51,547 nucleotides of DNA from Clostridium sp. 1001271B_151109_B4 (GTDB taxonomy: Bacteria > Bacillota > Clostridia > Clostridiales > Clostridiaceae): positions 267,748 to 319,294 of the forward strand of contig NZ_JADPBQ010000001.1 in NCBI RefSeq assembly GCF_015670405.1, in the 5' to 3' direction. The stretch's first letter is position 1. Each line of letters starts with the position of its first letter. This document shows positions 8,351 through 17,379 of this stretch, one piece after another. A program made the position numbers and the translations under genes. The notes under the pieces are model-generated. The model worked only from the letters and a program-made list of their open reading frames with translations. It was not told the origin of the DNA and made no database searches.

Positions 8351-9220
8351 CTATAAACCTAATAATTTTTTCCAAGTATTAGGTCCTACAATTCCATCAG
8401 CAGATAATCCATTAGCTTTTTGATAAGAAATAACTGCTGCTTTAGTATCAGATCCAAAAATTCCATCAGCACTTACTGCTAATTTTTCTTGAATTAATTT
8501 TGTAATATTACCTTTAGCACCTATTTTAACAATAGGACATCCATTTAAGGTATTAGTTCCAGCAATACCATCTACCTTTTGATTAGAAAATCCTTGATTA
8601 TTACATTCTGTTTGTAATCTAGCCACCCAGCTATCATAGTTACTACTTGTTTGACTCACTGTTTGCGAAGAGCTAGTACTTGATGATGTACTTGTTGTAG
8701 TATTATTTACTAAAGCTTCTGCTATTGTCTTACCAATTGAATCATACCCAAGTTTTTTATATAAAGCAACATCTTCAGTTGCTTCAACAAAACAAACTTC
8801 TACTATCATTGATTTCATATTAGTATGCCTTAACTCATACAAACCGGTTCTTACTTTTTGTCCTCTATTATTAAATCCTAAAGATGCCATTTTATTAACG
8901 ACTCTTTTTGCTATATCATATTCAGAATAAACACATACTTCAGTTCCTAACGCTCCATTATAAGATCTATAAGCATTATTAAAGTGTATTGATACAAATA
9001 AGTCAGCGCCCCAATTATTAGCTTTATTAACACCATAACTTAAGTCTGAAGATGAAGTTGAAGTTGAATCTGGTGGTGTAACATCAAGAACATTTACTCC
9101 TAATTGTCTTAAATATTTAATTACTGCATTTTTTACTAATCTATCTTCTGTCAATTCATCTATTAAAGCACTTGATCCTGGAATATTTGGACAATGTCCT
9201 CCTCTAACTGCAATTTTCAT
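8351..9220 (-). CDS. N-acetylmuramoyl-L-alanine amidase (Amidase_3) with PG-binding domain; endolysin-like
   Basis: A 289-residue cell-wall hydrolase. Residues 1-175 are an Amidase_3 domain with the expected zinc ligands and catalytic residue: GGHCPN near the start, the downstream Glu region, SIHFN and MIVEVCFVE. A Ser/Thr/Gln linker follows, then a C-terminal wall-binding region with ADGIFGSDTKAAVISYQKAN and ADGIVGPNTWKKLLGL. It cleaves the amide bond between MurNAc and L-Ala. There is no signal peptide, as in clostridial phage endolysins, yet no holin or phage genes adjoin, so it may be a domesticated lysin. AAAGGAG lies 10 bases before the ATG at 9220. Confidence 0.88.
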   Translation of the reverse strand: MKIAVRGGHCPNIPGSSALIDELTEDRLVKNAVIKYLRQLGVNVLDVTPPDSTSTSSSDLSYGVNKANNWGADLFVSIHFNNAYRSYNGALGTEVCVYSEYDIAKRVVNKMASLGFNNRGQKVRTGLYELRHTNMKSMIVEVCFVEATEDVALYKKLGYDSIGKTIAEALVNNTTTSTSSSTSSSQTVSQTSSNYDSWVARLQTECNNQGFSNQKVDGIAGTNTLNGCPIVKIGAKGNITKLIQEKLAVSADGIFGSDTKAAVISYQKANGLSADGIVGPNTWKKLLGL

Positions 9221-9458
9221 ACTTAACACACTCCTTTAGTTTATATTATGAAAAGTTTACTATTATTGTTCTGAATTTTTTACATAATCCATCAATCTTA
9301 TCCTAAATACTTTAAAATTTTTATTTTTTATTTAAATAAAATATTATTTATTTAAAATTTAATCTAAAGTACTACAAAATAGTATAGGTATTAAAATTAC
9401 ACTTTTCTCGACTTCTACATTAATATAATACAAATATATTCTTTAATTTTTGCAAAAA

Positions 9459-9494
9459 AATAAAGCCAATTTCATTTTAAAATTAGCTTTATTA
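9459..9494 (-). terminator. Intrinsic terminator behind the HMA pseudogene
   Basis: The stem AATAAAGC.AATT/AATT.GCTTTATT is followed on the minus strand by a run of seven T, 13 bases after the pseudogene stop. Confidence 0.65.
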
Positions 9495-9506
9495 AGTGAT
9501 TATACC

Positions 9507-9710
9507 TTATTCTATTTCGCGACCAGTATTCTCTATACAACTTCTTATCTCTTGTTCTGTTGCTGGATTATTATATATAAGCTCAACGCTTCCTCTTGCC
9601 ATATCTACACAAACATCATTGACTCCATCTATTTTTTAAAGTGAATTTTTTATTTGTATTTTCATATTTTTATTTGCTATTCCATTTGCTATATAATGTT
9701 CTCTTTTCAT
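9507..9710 (-). pseudogene. Heavy-metal-associated (HMA/CopZ-like) small protein, broken by a stop
   Basis: A 67-codon reading frame on the minus strand begins with ATG at 9710 behind AAGGAGAG and ends at 9507. It translates as a betaalphabetabetaalphabeta HMA-like domain: KIDGVNDVCVDMARGSVELI, then YNNPATEQEIRSCIENTGREIE. An in-frame TAA at 9636-9638 splits it after residue 24, where a Gln or similar codon is expected before KIDGV. The metal-binding CxxC after the first strand is also missing (NKNM in its place). It probably descends from a copper chaperone-like protein and is now nonfunctional. Its ribosome site and terminator are still intact. Confidence 0.65.
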
Positions 9711-10007
9711 TAATATCTCTCCTTATGTTTAAAATTACATAAATAGTATTTATAAAAAGTTCCAATGATATTAATCTTACAAAAATTGTAATATCAGATT
9801 TAATCTTATTTTCTTTTCATTGATTATTGCATCTTTAATAAATGACTAACTTTAATAATTTATCCAGTAAATTCATAGTATTTTAATATTATACTCATAC
9901 TTATACTTATATAACAATTTTATGAATATAAATTAGGTGCTAATAAGTTATCATATTTTAGTACTAATAAATACACTAAGTACATATAAATTTATTAAAA
10001 GATATCT

Positions 10008-10025
10008 TTTGTAAACGTTTTATTA
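10008..10025 (+). promoter_or_regulatory. cre-like site (CcpA) upstream of the CstA gene
   Basis: TTTGTAAACGTTTTATTA matches the catabolite-responsive element consensus WWTGNAARCGNWWWCAWW at 16 of 18 positions, missing only the CA near the right end. It lies about 45 bases before the start. Carbon-source control of a carbon-starvation transporter is biologically sensible. A weak match is expected fairly often in AT-rich DNA, so this is tentative. Confidence 0.4.
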
Positions 10026-10067
10026 ATAGTTTTAATGCCTAAAATAATTATTCAAGGAGGACTTATT

Positions 10068-11504
10068 TTGTATAGTTTTTTTATTTGTCTAGCTATTTTA
10101 ATTCTCGGCTATTTTCTTTATGGTAGACTTGTAGAAAAGGTATTTGGTCCAGAATTTGATAGAAAAACTCCTGCTTTAGTCCATCCAGATGGAGTTGACT
10201 ATATGCCAATGAAAACCTGGAAATCTTTCTTAATCCAACTACTTAACATAGCAGGTCTTGGACCAATATTTGGTGCTTTATCTGGAGCTATATGGGGACC
10301 ATCTGTATATCTTTGGATCGTTTTTGGTACTATCTTAGCAGGAGGTGTTCATGATTTTCTAAGTGGTATGTTATCAGTTAGAAACGATGGTGCCAGTATT
10401 TCTGAAATTGTTGGTATTTACTTAGGAAAAGTAATGAAAAATGTTATGAGAATTTTTTCAGTAATTTTACTTGTTATGGTTGGTGTTGTATTTATGGTAG
10501 GCCCTGCTGGTCTTTTAGCAAAGCTTACTCCAAATTTTATGAATATTACATTTTGGACAATAGTTGTATTAATTTATTATTTTTTAGCTACTCTATTACC
10601 AATTGATAAAATCATAGGTAAACTTTATCCTATATTTGGAGTATGTTTAATAGTTATGGCTCTTGGTATTGCAGGTGCAACAATTGCTCATAGTGGAACT
10701 AATCCTATGATGGAAATTACCTTTGAAAATCTTCATCCAAACGGTGCTCCAATTTGGCCATTAATGTTTATTACTGTTGCATGTGGTGCTATTTCTGGTT
10801 TCCATGCAACTCAATCACCAATAATTTCACGTTGTATCAATAACGAAAAAAACGGTAGAAAGATCTTTTATGGTGCAATGGTTGCTGAAGGTATAATTGC
10901 TCTCATTTGGGCTTCAGCTGGTGTTGCTTTTTATAAAGGTACTGGCGGATTGCTTGCAGCTGGTGGTGGAAATTCATCTACTGTTTATGAAATGTCTATT
11001 GGTTTACTAGGTAAATTTGGTGGCATACTTGCAATGATTGGTGTTATTGTTTGTCCAATTACTTCAGGTGATACAGCATTTAGAAGCGCAAGACTTACTA
11101 TAGCTGATTGGTTTAAAATTGACCAAACTAAAATTCCTAAGAGACTTATGTTAGCAGTACCTCTTCTTGGAATTGGATATTTAATTTCCCTTATCGACTA
11201 CTCTGTAGTTTGGAGATATTTCTCATGGTCTAACCAAACATTAGCTATGATCGTACTTTGGGCAGGCTCTGTATATCTTGCTAAATATGCTAAAGTTGCT
11301 AAACCTGCTTCATCATTAATGGCTGCATTGCCGGCAACCTTCATGTCCGCTGTAAGCTGTACTTATATTTTATATGCAGAAGAAGGATTTAAACTTTCAA
11401 CAACAATAGCATATCCTATAGGAATAATCTTTGCAGCTGTTTGTCTTTGCTTATTCTTATTTAGGACATTTATTCCTGCATTTAAAGCAACGTCTAACAA
11501 CTAA
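10068..11504 (+). CDS. cstA: CstA family carbon-starvation transporter
   Basis: A 478-residue membrane protein with about 13 helices. Family hallmarks are DGVDYMPMKTWKSFLIQLLN, IAGLGPIFGALSGAIWGP, GGVHDFLSGMLSVRNDGASI, SGFHATQSPIISRC and ITSGDTAFRSARL. CstA proteins take up peptides or pyruvate during carbon starvation. AAGGAGG at 10053-10059 with 7-base spacing selects the TTG at 10068; the upstream ATG at 10035 precedes this site and is not used. It lies alone between its own upstream region and a strong terminator. A cre-like site upstream suggests catabolite control. The gene name is by family, and the substrate is not known. Confidence 0.88.
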   Translation: MYSFFICLAILILGYFLYGRLVEKVFGPEFDRKTPALVHPDGVDYMPMKTWKSFLIQLLNIAGLGPIFGALSGAIWGPSVYLWIVFGTILAGGVHDFLSGMLSVRNDGASISEIVGIYLGKVMKNVMRIFSVILLVMVGVVFMVGPAGLLAKLTPNFMNITFWTIVVLIYYFLATLLPIDKIIGKLYPIFGVCLIVMALGIAGATIAHSGTNPMMEITFENLHPNGAPIWPLMFITVACGAISGFHATQSPIISRCINNEKNGRKIFYGAMVAEGIIALIWASAGVAFYKGTGGLLAAGGGNSSTVYEMSIGLLGKFGGILAMIGVIVCPITSGDTAFRSARLTIADWFKIDQTKIPKRLMLAVPLLGIGYLISLIDYSVVWRYFSWSNQTLAMIVLWAGSVYLAKYAKVAKPASSLMAALPATFMSAVSCTYILYAEEGFKLSTTIAYPIGIIFAAVCLCLFLFRTFIPAFKATSNN

Positions 11505-11526
11505 AAATTTACTATCAATATAAAAT

Positions 11527-11564
11527 AAGATTCACAAAGAACTTTTACTTTGTGAATCTTTTTC
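11527..11564 (+). terminator. Intrinsic terminator of the CstA gene
   Basis: The 13-bp stem AAGATTCACAAAG/CTTTGTGAATCTT is followed by T residues. Confidence 0.85.
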
Positions 11565-11596
11565 ATTCCCTATTATAATTCATGTGCAGTTTAATT

Positions 11597-12274
11597 TTAC
11601 TTTTGTAATATCTTTGCATCAATCATCATATCTAAAGTTATTCCCTCATCACTTACTAAAATAGAATTTAAATCTATTCCATTAAAATTTTCTTTAGAAA
11701 TTATTACTTTATTATTTTCATACTCTACTATAATATCACTATTTACAAACCAATCTTTAATGAAAGTTTTTAATGCTAAATTTACAATAAAATCAGCTAA
11801 CTTTAAATCAAGAATTTTTACTGATCCAATATCAATAACTAAATCTTTATTTTTATTTATGTTAGGCGATATGTCAATCTTAATAGGTGTATTAATTTTA
11901 TCCGTAACTGCATAATTAACATATAAACTAATACTACTACCTTCCGCAACTACTTCTAAGTTACTCATTTTATTATTATTTGTCTTTTCTAAAAAGTAAT
12001 TTATACCATTTACTATAGCTGTATCTGGCACAAATATTTTACCTTTAACTCCAACTACAGGATTATTTATTATTTCTAGTTCTTCAGCTTTAACTCCTAC
12101 AATTGCATTTAGAAAATCTATTATACCTGATTCTACTTTTTCATTGGCATCCTCTTGTTTTATATCTTCTTTTATTTCAGGTTGCTTTTCAAGCTTACTA
12201 ACTATAAATATTATACTTCCTAAAACAAATAGTCCAAGTAGTATAGCTATTATTATATTTCTTTTTTTATTCAT
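11597..12274 (-). CDS. Membrane-anchored protein of unknown function (DUF2140/YpmS-like architecture)
   Basis: A 225-residue protein with one N-terminal membrane helix (IIIAILLGLFVLGSIIFIV, residues 7-25) and no lipobox, then an acidic linker and an extracellular beta-rich domain. Repeated Leu/Val-rich strands (VVGVKGKIFVPDTAIVNGIN, KNKDLVIDIGSVKILDLKLA) recall YpmS/DUF2140 or related lipid-binding-like anchored proteins, but I cannot confirm a family. AAAGGGGTACCTC precedes the ATG. The deformylase and GNAT genes lie upstream in the same direction with short gaps, so the three may be co-transcribed. Confidence 0.6.
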   Translation of the reverse strand: MNKKRNIIIAILLGLFVLGSIIFIVSKLEKQPEIKEDIKQEDANEKVESGIIDFLNAIVGVKAEELEIINNPVVGVKGKIFVPDTAIVNGINYFLEKTNNNKMSNLEVVAEGSSISLYVNYAVTDKINTPIKIDISPNINKNKDLVIDIGSVKILDLKLADFIVNLALKTFIKDWFVNSDIIVEYENNKVIISKENFNGIDLNSILVSDEGITLDMMIDAKILQK

Positions 12275-12306
12275 GAGGTACCCCTTTTGTGTGCAAAGTA
12301 ATTTTA

Positions 12307-12717
12307 CTATATTATAATTCCATTACAATGATCTATTTCATGTTGAATAATTTGAGCTATAAATCCAGAGAATTTTTGCTTTTGTTTATTAAAACCTGCA
12401 TCTAAATATTCTACTTCAATTTCTTCATATCTTATAGTTTTTCTAAAACCTGTTAAAGATAAACAACATTCTTCTGCTTCATATCTTTTTTCTTTCTTTA
12501 ATATAACTGGATTTACCATTGGTATTATTAACTCTCCAGCAGCAACCACTATAATACGCTTTTTAACTCCTATCATATTTGCAGCCATTCCAACACACTC
12601 TTCAAGATTTGCTCTTAATGTATCTACTAAATCTTCAATTATACTTGCATCATTCTTATTTGCCTCTTCTGATTTTTGAGCTAAAAATAATACATCTTTT
12701 ACAATTGGTCTTATCAT
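12307..12717 (-). CDS. def: Short peptide deformylase family protein with altered motif I
   Basis: A 136-residue deformylase-fold protein. Motif III HEIDH (near residues 127-131) and motif II ECCLS (usual EGCLS) supply the metal-binding Cys and two His plus the catalytic Glu. Motif I, normally GxGLAAPQ, reads VGMAANMIG, so the usual catalytic Gln position is Met. The family removes the formyl group from new proteins; the changed motif I makes the activity or specificity uncertain. It is at the short end for the family. It is probably not the main housekeeping enzyme, which would typically lie near fmt or priA. It precedes the anchored protein in the same direction. Confidence 0.75.
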   Translation of the reverse strand: MIRPIVKDVLFLAQKSEEANKNDASIIEDLVDTLRANLEECVGMAANMIGVKKRIIVVAAGELIIPMVNPVILKKEKRYEAEECCLSLTGFRKTIRYEEIEVEYLDAGFNKQKQKFSGFIAQIIQHEIDHCNGIII

Positions 12718-12747
12718 TTTTACTTCAACCTTTCTAATTTACATATT

Positions 12748-13257
12748 TTATTTTTCTATAATTTTCTCAAAAGCTACTCTTTTTGCACCATCTTCTAAAA
12801 AAATAATTCCACAATATTTAAAATCGTTTTTCTTTAGTAAATTTTGCATTGCTATATTTTTCTCATGTGTATCAACTCTAATACTATGTATATTATTATT
12901 TAAACAAAGTTCTTCTGAATATTTAATAATTTCATGAGAAAGCCCTACTCCCTTATAATTATTATCTACTGCTATCCTATGAATTACTCCATATTTATTA
13001 TTTGTAAGCCACTTGCCATCAATAATATTTTCATATGATTTTTCCTCTTTAAATGAAATAACTGTAGTTGCTACTATATTATTATCTTTTAACATTACAT
13101 AGCTTTGCCCATTATCTATATCATTCTTTATTACCTCATCGTTAGGATAATTATTTTGCCATTGATTAATTCCTTGTAATTTAAAATATTCCTGAGCTTG
13201 TTTAATAATTTCCATTATTCTACCAACATCTGATTTCATTGACTTTCTAAATTCCAT
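12748..13257 (-). CDS. GNAT family N-acetyltransferase
   Basis: A 169-residue GNAT protein. The N-terminus MEFRKSMKSDVGRIMEIIKQ is typical, the acetyl-CoA loop is IHRIAVDNNYKGVGLSHEII (xxxGxGxx), and a C-terminal THEKNIAMQNLLKKNDFKYC segment is the usual N..A..LY...GF motif. It resembles acetyltransferases such as YkkB/Rim-like enzymes; the substrate is unknown. AAGGAG lies about 6 bases before the ATG at 13257, which is better than the upstream start at 13275 that overlaps the site. Only 30 bases separate it from the deformylase gene downstream. Confidence 0.83.
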   Translation of the reverse strand: MEFRKSMKSDVGRIMEIIKQAQEYFKLQGINQWQNNYPNDEVIKNDIDNGQSYVMLKDNNIVATTVISFKEEKSYENIIDGKWLTNNKYGVIHRIAVDNNYKGVGLSHEIIKYSEELCLNNNIHSIRVDTHEKNIAMQNLLKKNDFKYCGIIFLEDGAKRVAFEKIIEK

Positions 13258-13569
13258 TTTGTTCTCCTTAAGCACTAGATTTTTCTTGCAAGTATTTTTA
13301 TAGTTTCATACACTCTTTTTATAAGATTGATTTTCCTTTTATCTTTCTTCTTAAGTTAAATATTTAAAGGTAATATTAAAATCCTTAATTACCTTTTGCA
13401 TAATAAATTAGTATATTTTCAAACACCTATTTATCGAAGTTACTAAAATTTTAACTTTTAACTGTTATTAGTATAATTAAATTTAGTTTAAACTTCAACT
13501 TTTTCCAATATTATTATTTAAAAACCTAATTTATTCATTTATTAGCTTTCATAATTAAACTATAATCAT
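13258..13569. other. AT-rich spacer, nothing recognised
   Basis: Spacer between the ABC terminator and the GNAT gene. No ORF or RNA family is recognised. It should contain the GNAT/deformylase promoter, but no clear -35/-10 pair stands out. Confidence 0.4.
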
Positions 13570-13602
13570 AAAAGCTCTTAGCCATATAAGCCAAGAGCTC
13601 TT
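13570..13602 (-). terminator. Intrinsic terminator of the ABC exporter operon
   Basis: The stem AGCTCTT.GC/GC.AAGAGCT is followed on the minus strand by TTTTAT, about 40 bases after the second ABC gene. Confidence 0.65.
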
Positions 13603-13643
13603 ACTTATTTAGTAACTTTATTTTCAATTTTAGCTTTTATATA

Positions 13644-15404
13644 TTAAGCTACCTGTTCAAATTGGCTATTGTACAATTCTGCATAGAATCCATCCTTAGC
13701 AATTAACTCCTCATGATTTCCACTCTCTAAAATATCTCCATCCTTTAATACAAGAATAATATCAGCATTCTTTATAGTTGAAAGTCTATGAGCTATAACA
13801 AATGAAGTTCTTCCTTCCATAAGTTTATCCATTGCACTTTGTATTAAAAGTTCTGTTCTTGTATCTACTGAACTTGTTGCTTCATCTAGGATTAACATCG
13901 GAGCATCTTTAATCATTGCTCTTGCAATTGTAAGTTGTTGCTTTTGTCCTGCAGATAAATTAACTTTATCATTTAAAATTGTATTATATCCATCATGTAA
14001 TGTTTCAATAAAGTGGTCTAAGCCAACTGCTTTACATGCCTCTTTTATTACTTCATCACTTATTCCTTCTTGGTTATATACAAGGTTCTCTCTAATTGTA
14101 CCTTCAAATAACCATGTATCCTGTAATACCATACAGAATAAATCATGAATATTTTCTCTTGTTAAATCTTTTGTAGAAACATCATCAATTAAAATTTCAC
14201 CACTATTAATCTCATTAAAACGCATTAGTAAATTAACTAGAGTTGATTTACCTGCTCCTGTAGGACCAACTATGGCAATTTTTTGACCTGGCTTTGCAAT
14301 TGCAGAAAAATCATTAATAATAATTCTATCAGACCCTTCATATCCAAACTTAACATTTTTAAATTCTACTTTTCCTTTAGCATTTTCAAGTGAAGTAGTC
14401 TTATGACTTTCATCTTCCATTTCTTTTGCTTCTAAAAATTCAAAAACACGATGGCTTGCTGCCGCTGCTGATTGTAAATTTTGTACTCCTTGTGCAATTT
14501 GAGCTAAAGGTTGAGTAAAGTAACGAACATACATTATAAATGCTACAATTACACCGAAGGAAATATTTCCATTCATTGCAAGAGCCGCACCAACTACACA
14601 AACTGCAACATAGCCTAAATTTCCTATAAACGTCATAATAGGCATCATTAATCCTGATAGGAATTGAGCTCTAAAAGCACTATTTTTAAGCTTTGAATTT
14701 AAATCCCTAAATTTATTATCCATTTGCTCTTCTGCATTATATGCTTTTATAATAGTATGACCTGAATATACTTCTTCAATGTGTCCATTAATTTTACCTA
14801 AATATTCTTGTTGGTTTCTAAAATACTTTTGAGAACTTTTCATAATTATCATCATCAGTACAAAACCAATCATTGTAGCTAATACTGCAGTTAACGTCAT
14901 TATAACATTTGTCTTTAACATCATAATTAAAGAACCAAATAATAAAGATAATGCACTGATTAATGTTCCAACACTCTGATTTAATGCTTGCCCTATAGTA
15001 TCTATATCATTTGTAACACGAGAAAGCAAATCACCAGTAGTATTGTTGTTATAATATGACATTGGTAATCTATTTATTTTCTTAGAAATATCACTTCTTA
15101 AACTTTTAGAAACCTTTTGTGTAATAGTTGCCATAATATAACCTTGAGAAAAAGTTAAAGCTGCACTAATAACATAAAGAGCTACTAACGTTAATCCTAT
15201 AGATGCTATTTTATCTAAATCAATATTAGTCATTATTCCTTCTGTAATAATATCAGTCATTTCTGATAGTTTATCAGGTCCTATTAAAGTTAATATAGCG
15301 CCTATAACCGCACTAGTTAAAGCAATAATTATTACTGGTATGTATTTTTTACAATAGGTTATAAGCTTACTTAAGTTTTTTTCTGAATTTTTATTTTTAC
15401 TCAT
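13644..15404 (-). CDS. ABC exporter half-transporter, subunit with degenerate signature motif
   Basis: A 586-residue type IV exporter half: six helices (about residues 15-310) then an ATPase domain. Walker A is GPTGAGKS, Walker B MLILDEATSSVD with the catalytic Glu, and the H-loop is AHRLST. The signature is LSAGQ instead of LSGGQ. Paired with the upstream subunit, this gives a heterodimer with one working and one degenerate ATP site, as in BmrCD, TM287/288 and LmrCD. It probably exports drugs, lipids or peptides. The ATG at 15404 overlaps the upstream gene's stop by one base (TAATG) and has an AGGAGGA ribosome site, so the two are translationally coupled. Confidence 0.9.
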   Translation of the reverse strand: MSKNKNSEKNLSKLITYCKKYIPVIIIALTSAVIGAILTLIGPDKLSEMTDIITEGIMTNIDLDKIASIGLTLVALYVISAALTFSQGYIMATITQKVSKSLRSDISKKINRLPMSYYNNNTTGDLLSRVTNDIDTIGQALNQSVGTLISALSLLFGSLIMMLKTNVIMTLTAVLATMIGFVLMMIIMKSSQKYFRNQQEYLGKINGHIEEVYSGHTIIKAYNAEEQMDNKFRDLNSKLKNSAFRAQFLSGLMMPIMTFIGNLGYVAVCVVGAALAMNGNISFGVIVAFIMYVRYFTQPLAQIAQGVQNLQSAAAASHRVFEFLEAKEMEDESHKTTSLENAKGKVEFKNVKFGYEGSDRIIINDFSAIAKPGQKIAIVGPTGAGKSTLVNLLMRFNEINSGEILIDDVSTKDLTRENIHDLFCMVLQDTWLFEGTIRENLVYNQEGISDEVIKEACKAVGLDHFIETLHDGYNTILNDKVNLSAGQKQQLTIARAMIKDAPMLILDEATSSVDTRTELLIQSAMDKLMEGRTSFVIAHRLSTIKNADIILVLKDGDILESGNHEELIAKDGFYAELYNSQFEQVA

Positions 15405-17209
15405 TATACAACCTCCTCCTTTGAAATATCTGAACAAGCTACTTCCATTTCTTCAGCTAATTCCTCCTTTGAAAGTTGTGAATATGCTATTTCTTGATAT
15501 ACATTACATGTCTTCATTAATTCATCATGATTTCCTATACCAACCATTTGACCTGCTTCTAAAACAATGATCTTATCTGCATCTTTTATACTACTTATTC
15601 TTTGAGCTACGACAAGCATTGTTGTTCCTACACTTTCTTTTTTCAAGAATTTACGAAGTTTGCTATCAGTCTTATAATCCAAAGCTGAGAATGAATCATC
15701 GAAAATTAATACCTCTGGATAACGTGCTATTGCTCTCGCTATTGATAAACGTTGCTTTTGACCTCCAGAAAGATTACTACCGCCTTGTGAAATATGAGCA
15801 TCATATTCACCCTCTAAATTTTCAACAAACTCTGCTGCTTGTGCTGCATATACTCCATACACAACATCATTTTTAGTAATTTCTGATTTACCATTTTCAC
15901 CAAATGCTATATTTGATTCTACTGTTCCTTCAAATAAAGTAACCTTTTGAGAAACATATCCTAATTTATTTCTAAGATATTTTTGATCATATTCTCTTAC
16001 ATTAACTCCATCTACTAATACTTCACCTTCTGTAGCATCATAGAAACGTGGAATAAGATTAATTAATGTACTTTTACCAGAACCTGTTGCTCCTATAAAT
16101 GCAATTGTTTCTCCTCTATTAGCTTTAAAACTAATATTTTTTATAACATAATCATCTGCATCTGGATATTTAAAACTAACATTCTTAAATTCAACTTCTC
16201 CTAATACTCCAATTGGTGATTGAGTATTTGTTCCATTCTTTATAGTAACTTTAGCATCCAATACTTCGTTAATTCTTTTTGCTGATACAGTTGCACGTGG
16301 CATTAAAACAAATACCATAACAAGCATCATAAATGCCATTATCACTTGCATTGCGTATGATGAAAATACTATTACATCAGAAAACACTTCCATTTTCTCT
16401 GTGATATCTGCATTTTGAATTAGTATTGCTCCAACCCAGTATATAGCAAGGCTAACTCCACTCATTATAAAAGTTATACTTGGCATCAAAACTGCCATAA
16501 CACGATTTGTAAACAAGTTAACTTTTGTAAGATCGTTATTTGCTACTTCAAATTTATCTTCTTGATATTTTTCCGCATTATATGCACGAGTAACTGAAAT
16601 ACCTGAAAGATTTTCTCTAGAAACACGATTTAAGTTATCTGTTAATTTTTGAACTTTTGTAAACTTTGGAAGTGCTAATGCAATACAAGTACCAACAATT
16701 AATAATAAAACTACAACTGCACCAGCTACAGTTAATGATAATTGCCAGTTTCTACCTACAATCTTTAATATTGCCCATACTGCAAGTATAGGAGCTTTTA
16801 CTAACGCTTGTAATCCCATAACTATAAACATTTGAATTTGATTAATATCATTTGTAGAACGTGTAATTAAACTTGCTGTAGAAAAATTATTTATCTCTTC
16901 CATAGAAAATGATTGAACCTTATCAAACATTCTAAATCTAAGTCTTGCAGACAAATTAGCTGCTATTTTTGCTGCTAATGCAGCAACAATAATCGAAGCT
17001 ACTAAGCTTCCTAATGCACAAAGTAACATCGATCCCCCTGAAGTTAAAATTTCACTCATTTCACTTCCTGGTGTTTGTACAAGCTGTGTAATTTCACTCA
17101 TATAATCTGGTAATTTTAAATCAAGCCATACTTGTGAAGCTACAAATGCTATACTAATAATGAGAAGTATCCATTCCTTCCCCTTAAAGTTTTTAAATAT
17201 TTTTAACAT
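15404..17209 (-). CDS. ABC exporter half-transporter, subunit with degenerate catalytic site
   Basis: A 601-residue exporter half. The membrane domain spans about residues 10-310. In the ATPase domain Walker A is GATGSGKS and the signature is a perfect LSGGQ, but the residue after Walker B is Asp rather than Glu (VLIFDDSFSALD) and the H-loop His is Gln (VVAQRISSI). These changes sit in the same composite site as the partner's LSAGQ signature, exactly as expected for an asymmetric heterodimer. GGGAGGAG lies ahead of the ATG at 17209. A two-component system lies upstream in the same direction but a strong terminator separates them. Confidence 0.9.
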   Translation of the reverse strand: MLKIFKNFKGKEWILLIISIAFVASQVWLDLKLPDYMSEITQLVQTPGSEMSEILTSGGSMLLCALGSLVASIIVAALAAKIAANLSARLRFRMFDKVQSFSMEEINNFSTASLITRSTNDINQIQMFIVMGLQALVKAPILAVWAILKIVGRNWQLSLTVAGAVVVLLLIVGTCIALALPKFTKVQKLTDNLNRVSRENLSGISVTRAYNAEKYQEDKFEVANNDLTKVNLFTNRVMAVLMPSITFIMSGVSLAIYWVGAILIQNADITEKMEVFSDVIVFSSYAMQVIMAFMMLVMVFVLMPRATVSAKRINEVLDAKVTIKNGTNTQSPIGVLGEVEFKNVSFKYPDADDYVIKNISFKANRGETIAFIGATGSGKSTLINLIPRFYDATEGEVLVDGVNVREYDQKYLRNKLGYVSQKVTLFEGTVESNIAFGENGKSEITKNDVVYGVYAAQAAEFVENLEGEYDAHISQGGSNLSGGQKQRLSIARAIARYPEVLIFDDSFSALDYKTDSKLRKFLKKESVGTTMLVVAQRISSIKDADKIIVLEAGQMVGIGNHDELMKTCNVYQEIAYSQLSKEELAEEMEVACSDISKEEVV

Positions 17210-17310
17210 AAGCTAAATCTCCTCCCTTGCTGTCTTGATTACATAATATATTAGAAATATTAACTGAAAATAAACTAAAGCTACTTTTTTATTTATTTAA
17301 TTATTAGAAA

Positions 17311-17356
17311 TAAAAAAAACTGATATCCACTAAATTTATAGTAGCTATCAGTTCTT
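17311..17356 (-). terminator. Intrinsic terminator between the sensor kinase and the ABC genes
   Basis: The stem AACTGATA..ACTA/TAGT..TATCAGTT is followed on the minus strand by eight T. It ends the response regulator/kinase transcript 24 bases after the kinase stop, so the ABC genes probably have their own promoter in 17210-17310, perhaps controlled by the regulator. Confidence 0.8.
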
Positions 17357-17379
17357 ATATAAATATATTGTATTTAATT

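Noticed and set aside
8351..9220. Endolysin-like amidase as part of a prophage
   Set aside because: No holin, portal, terminase, tail or integrase genes are nearby; ordinary chromosomal genes flank it.
9450..9644. A 64-codon plus-strand frame
   Set aside because: It overlaps a terminator and the HMA pseudogene on the other strand, and has no ribosome site or recognisable domain.
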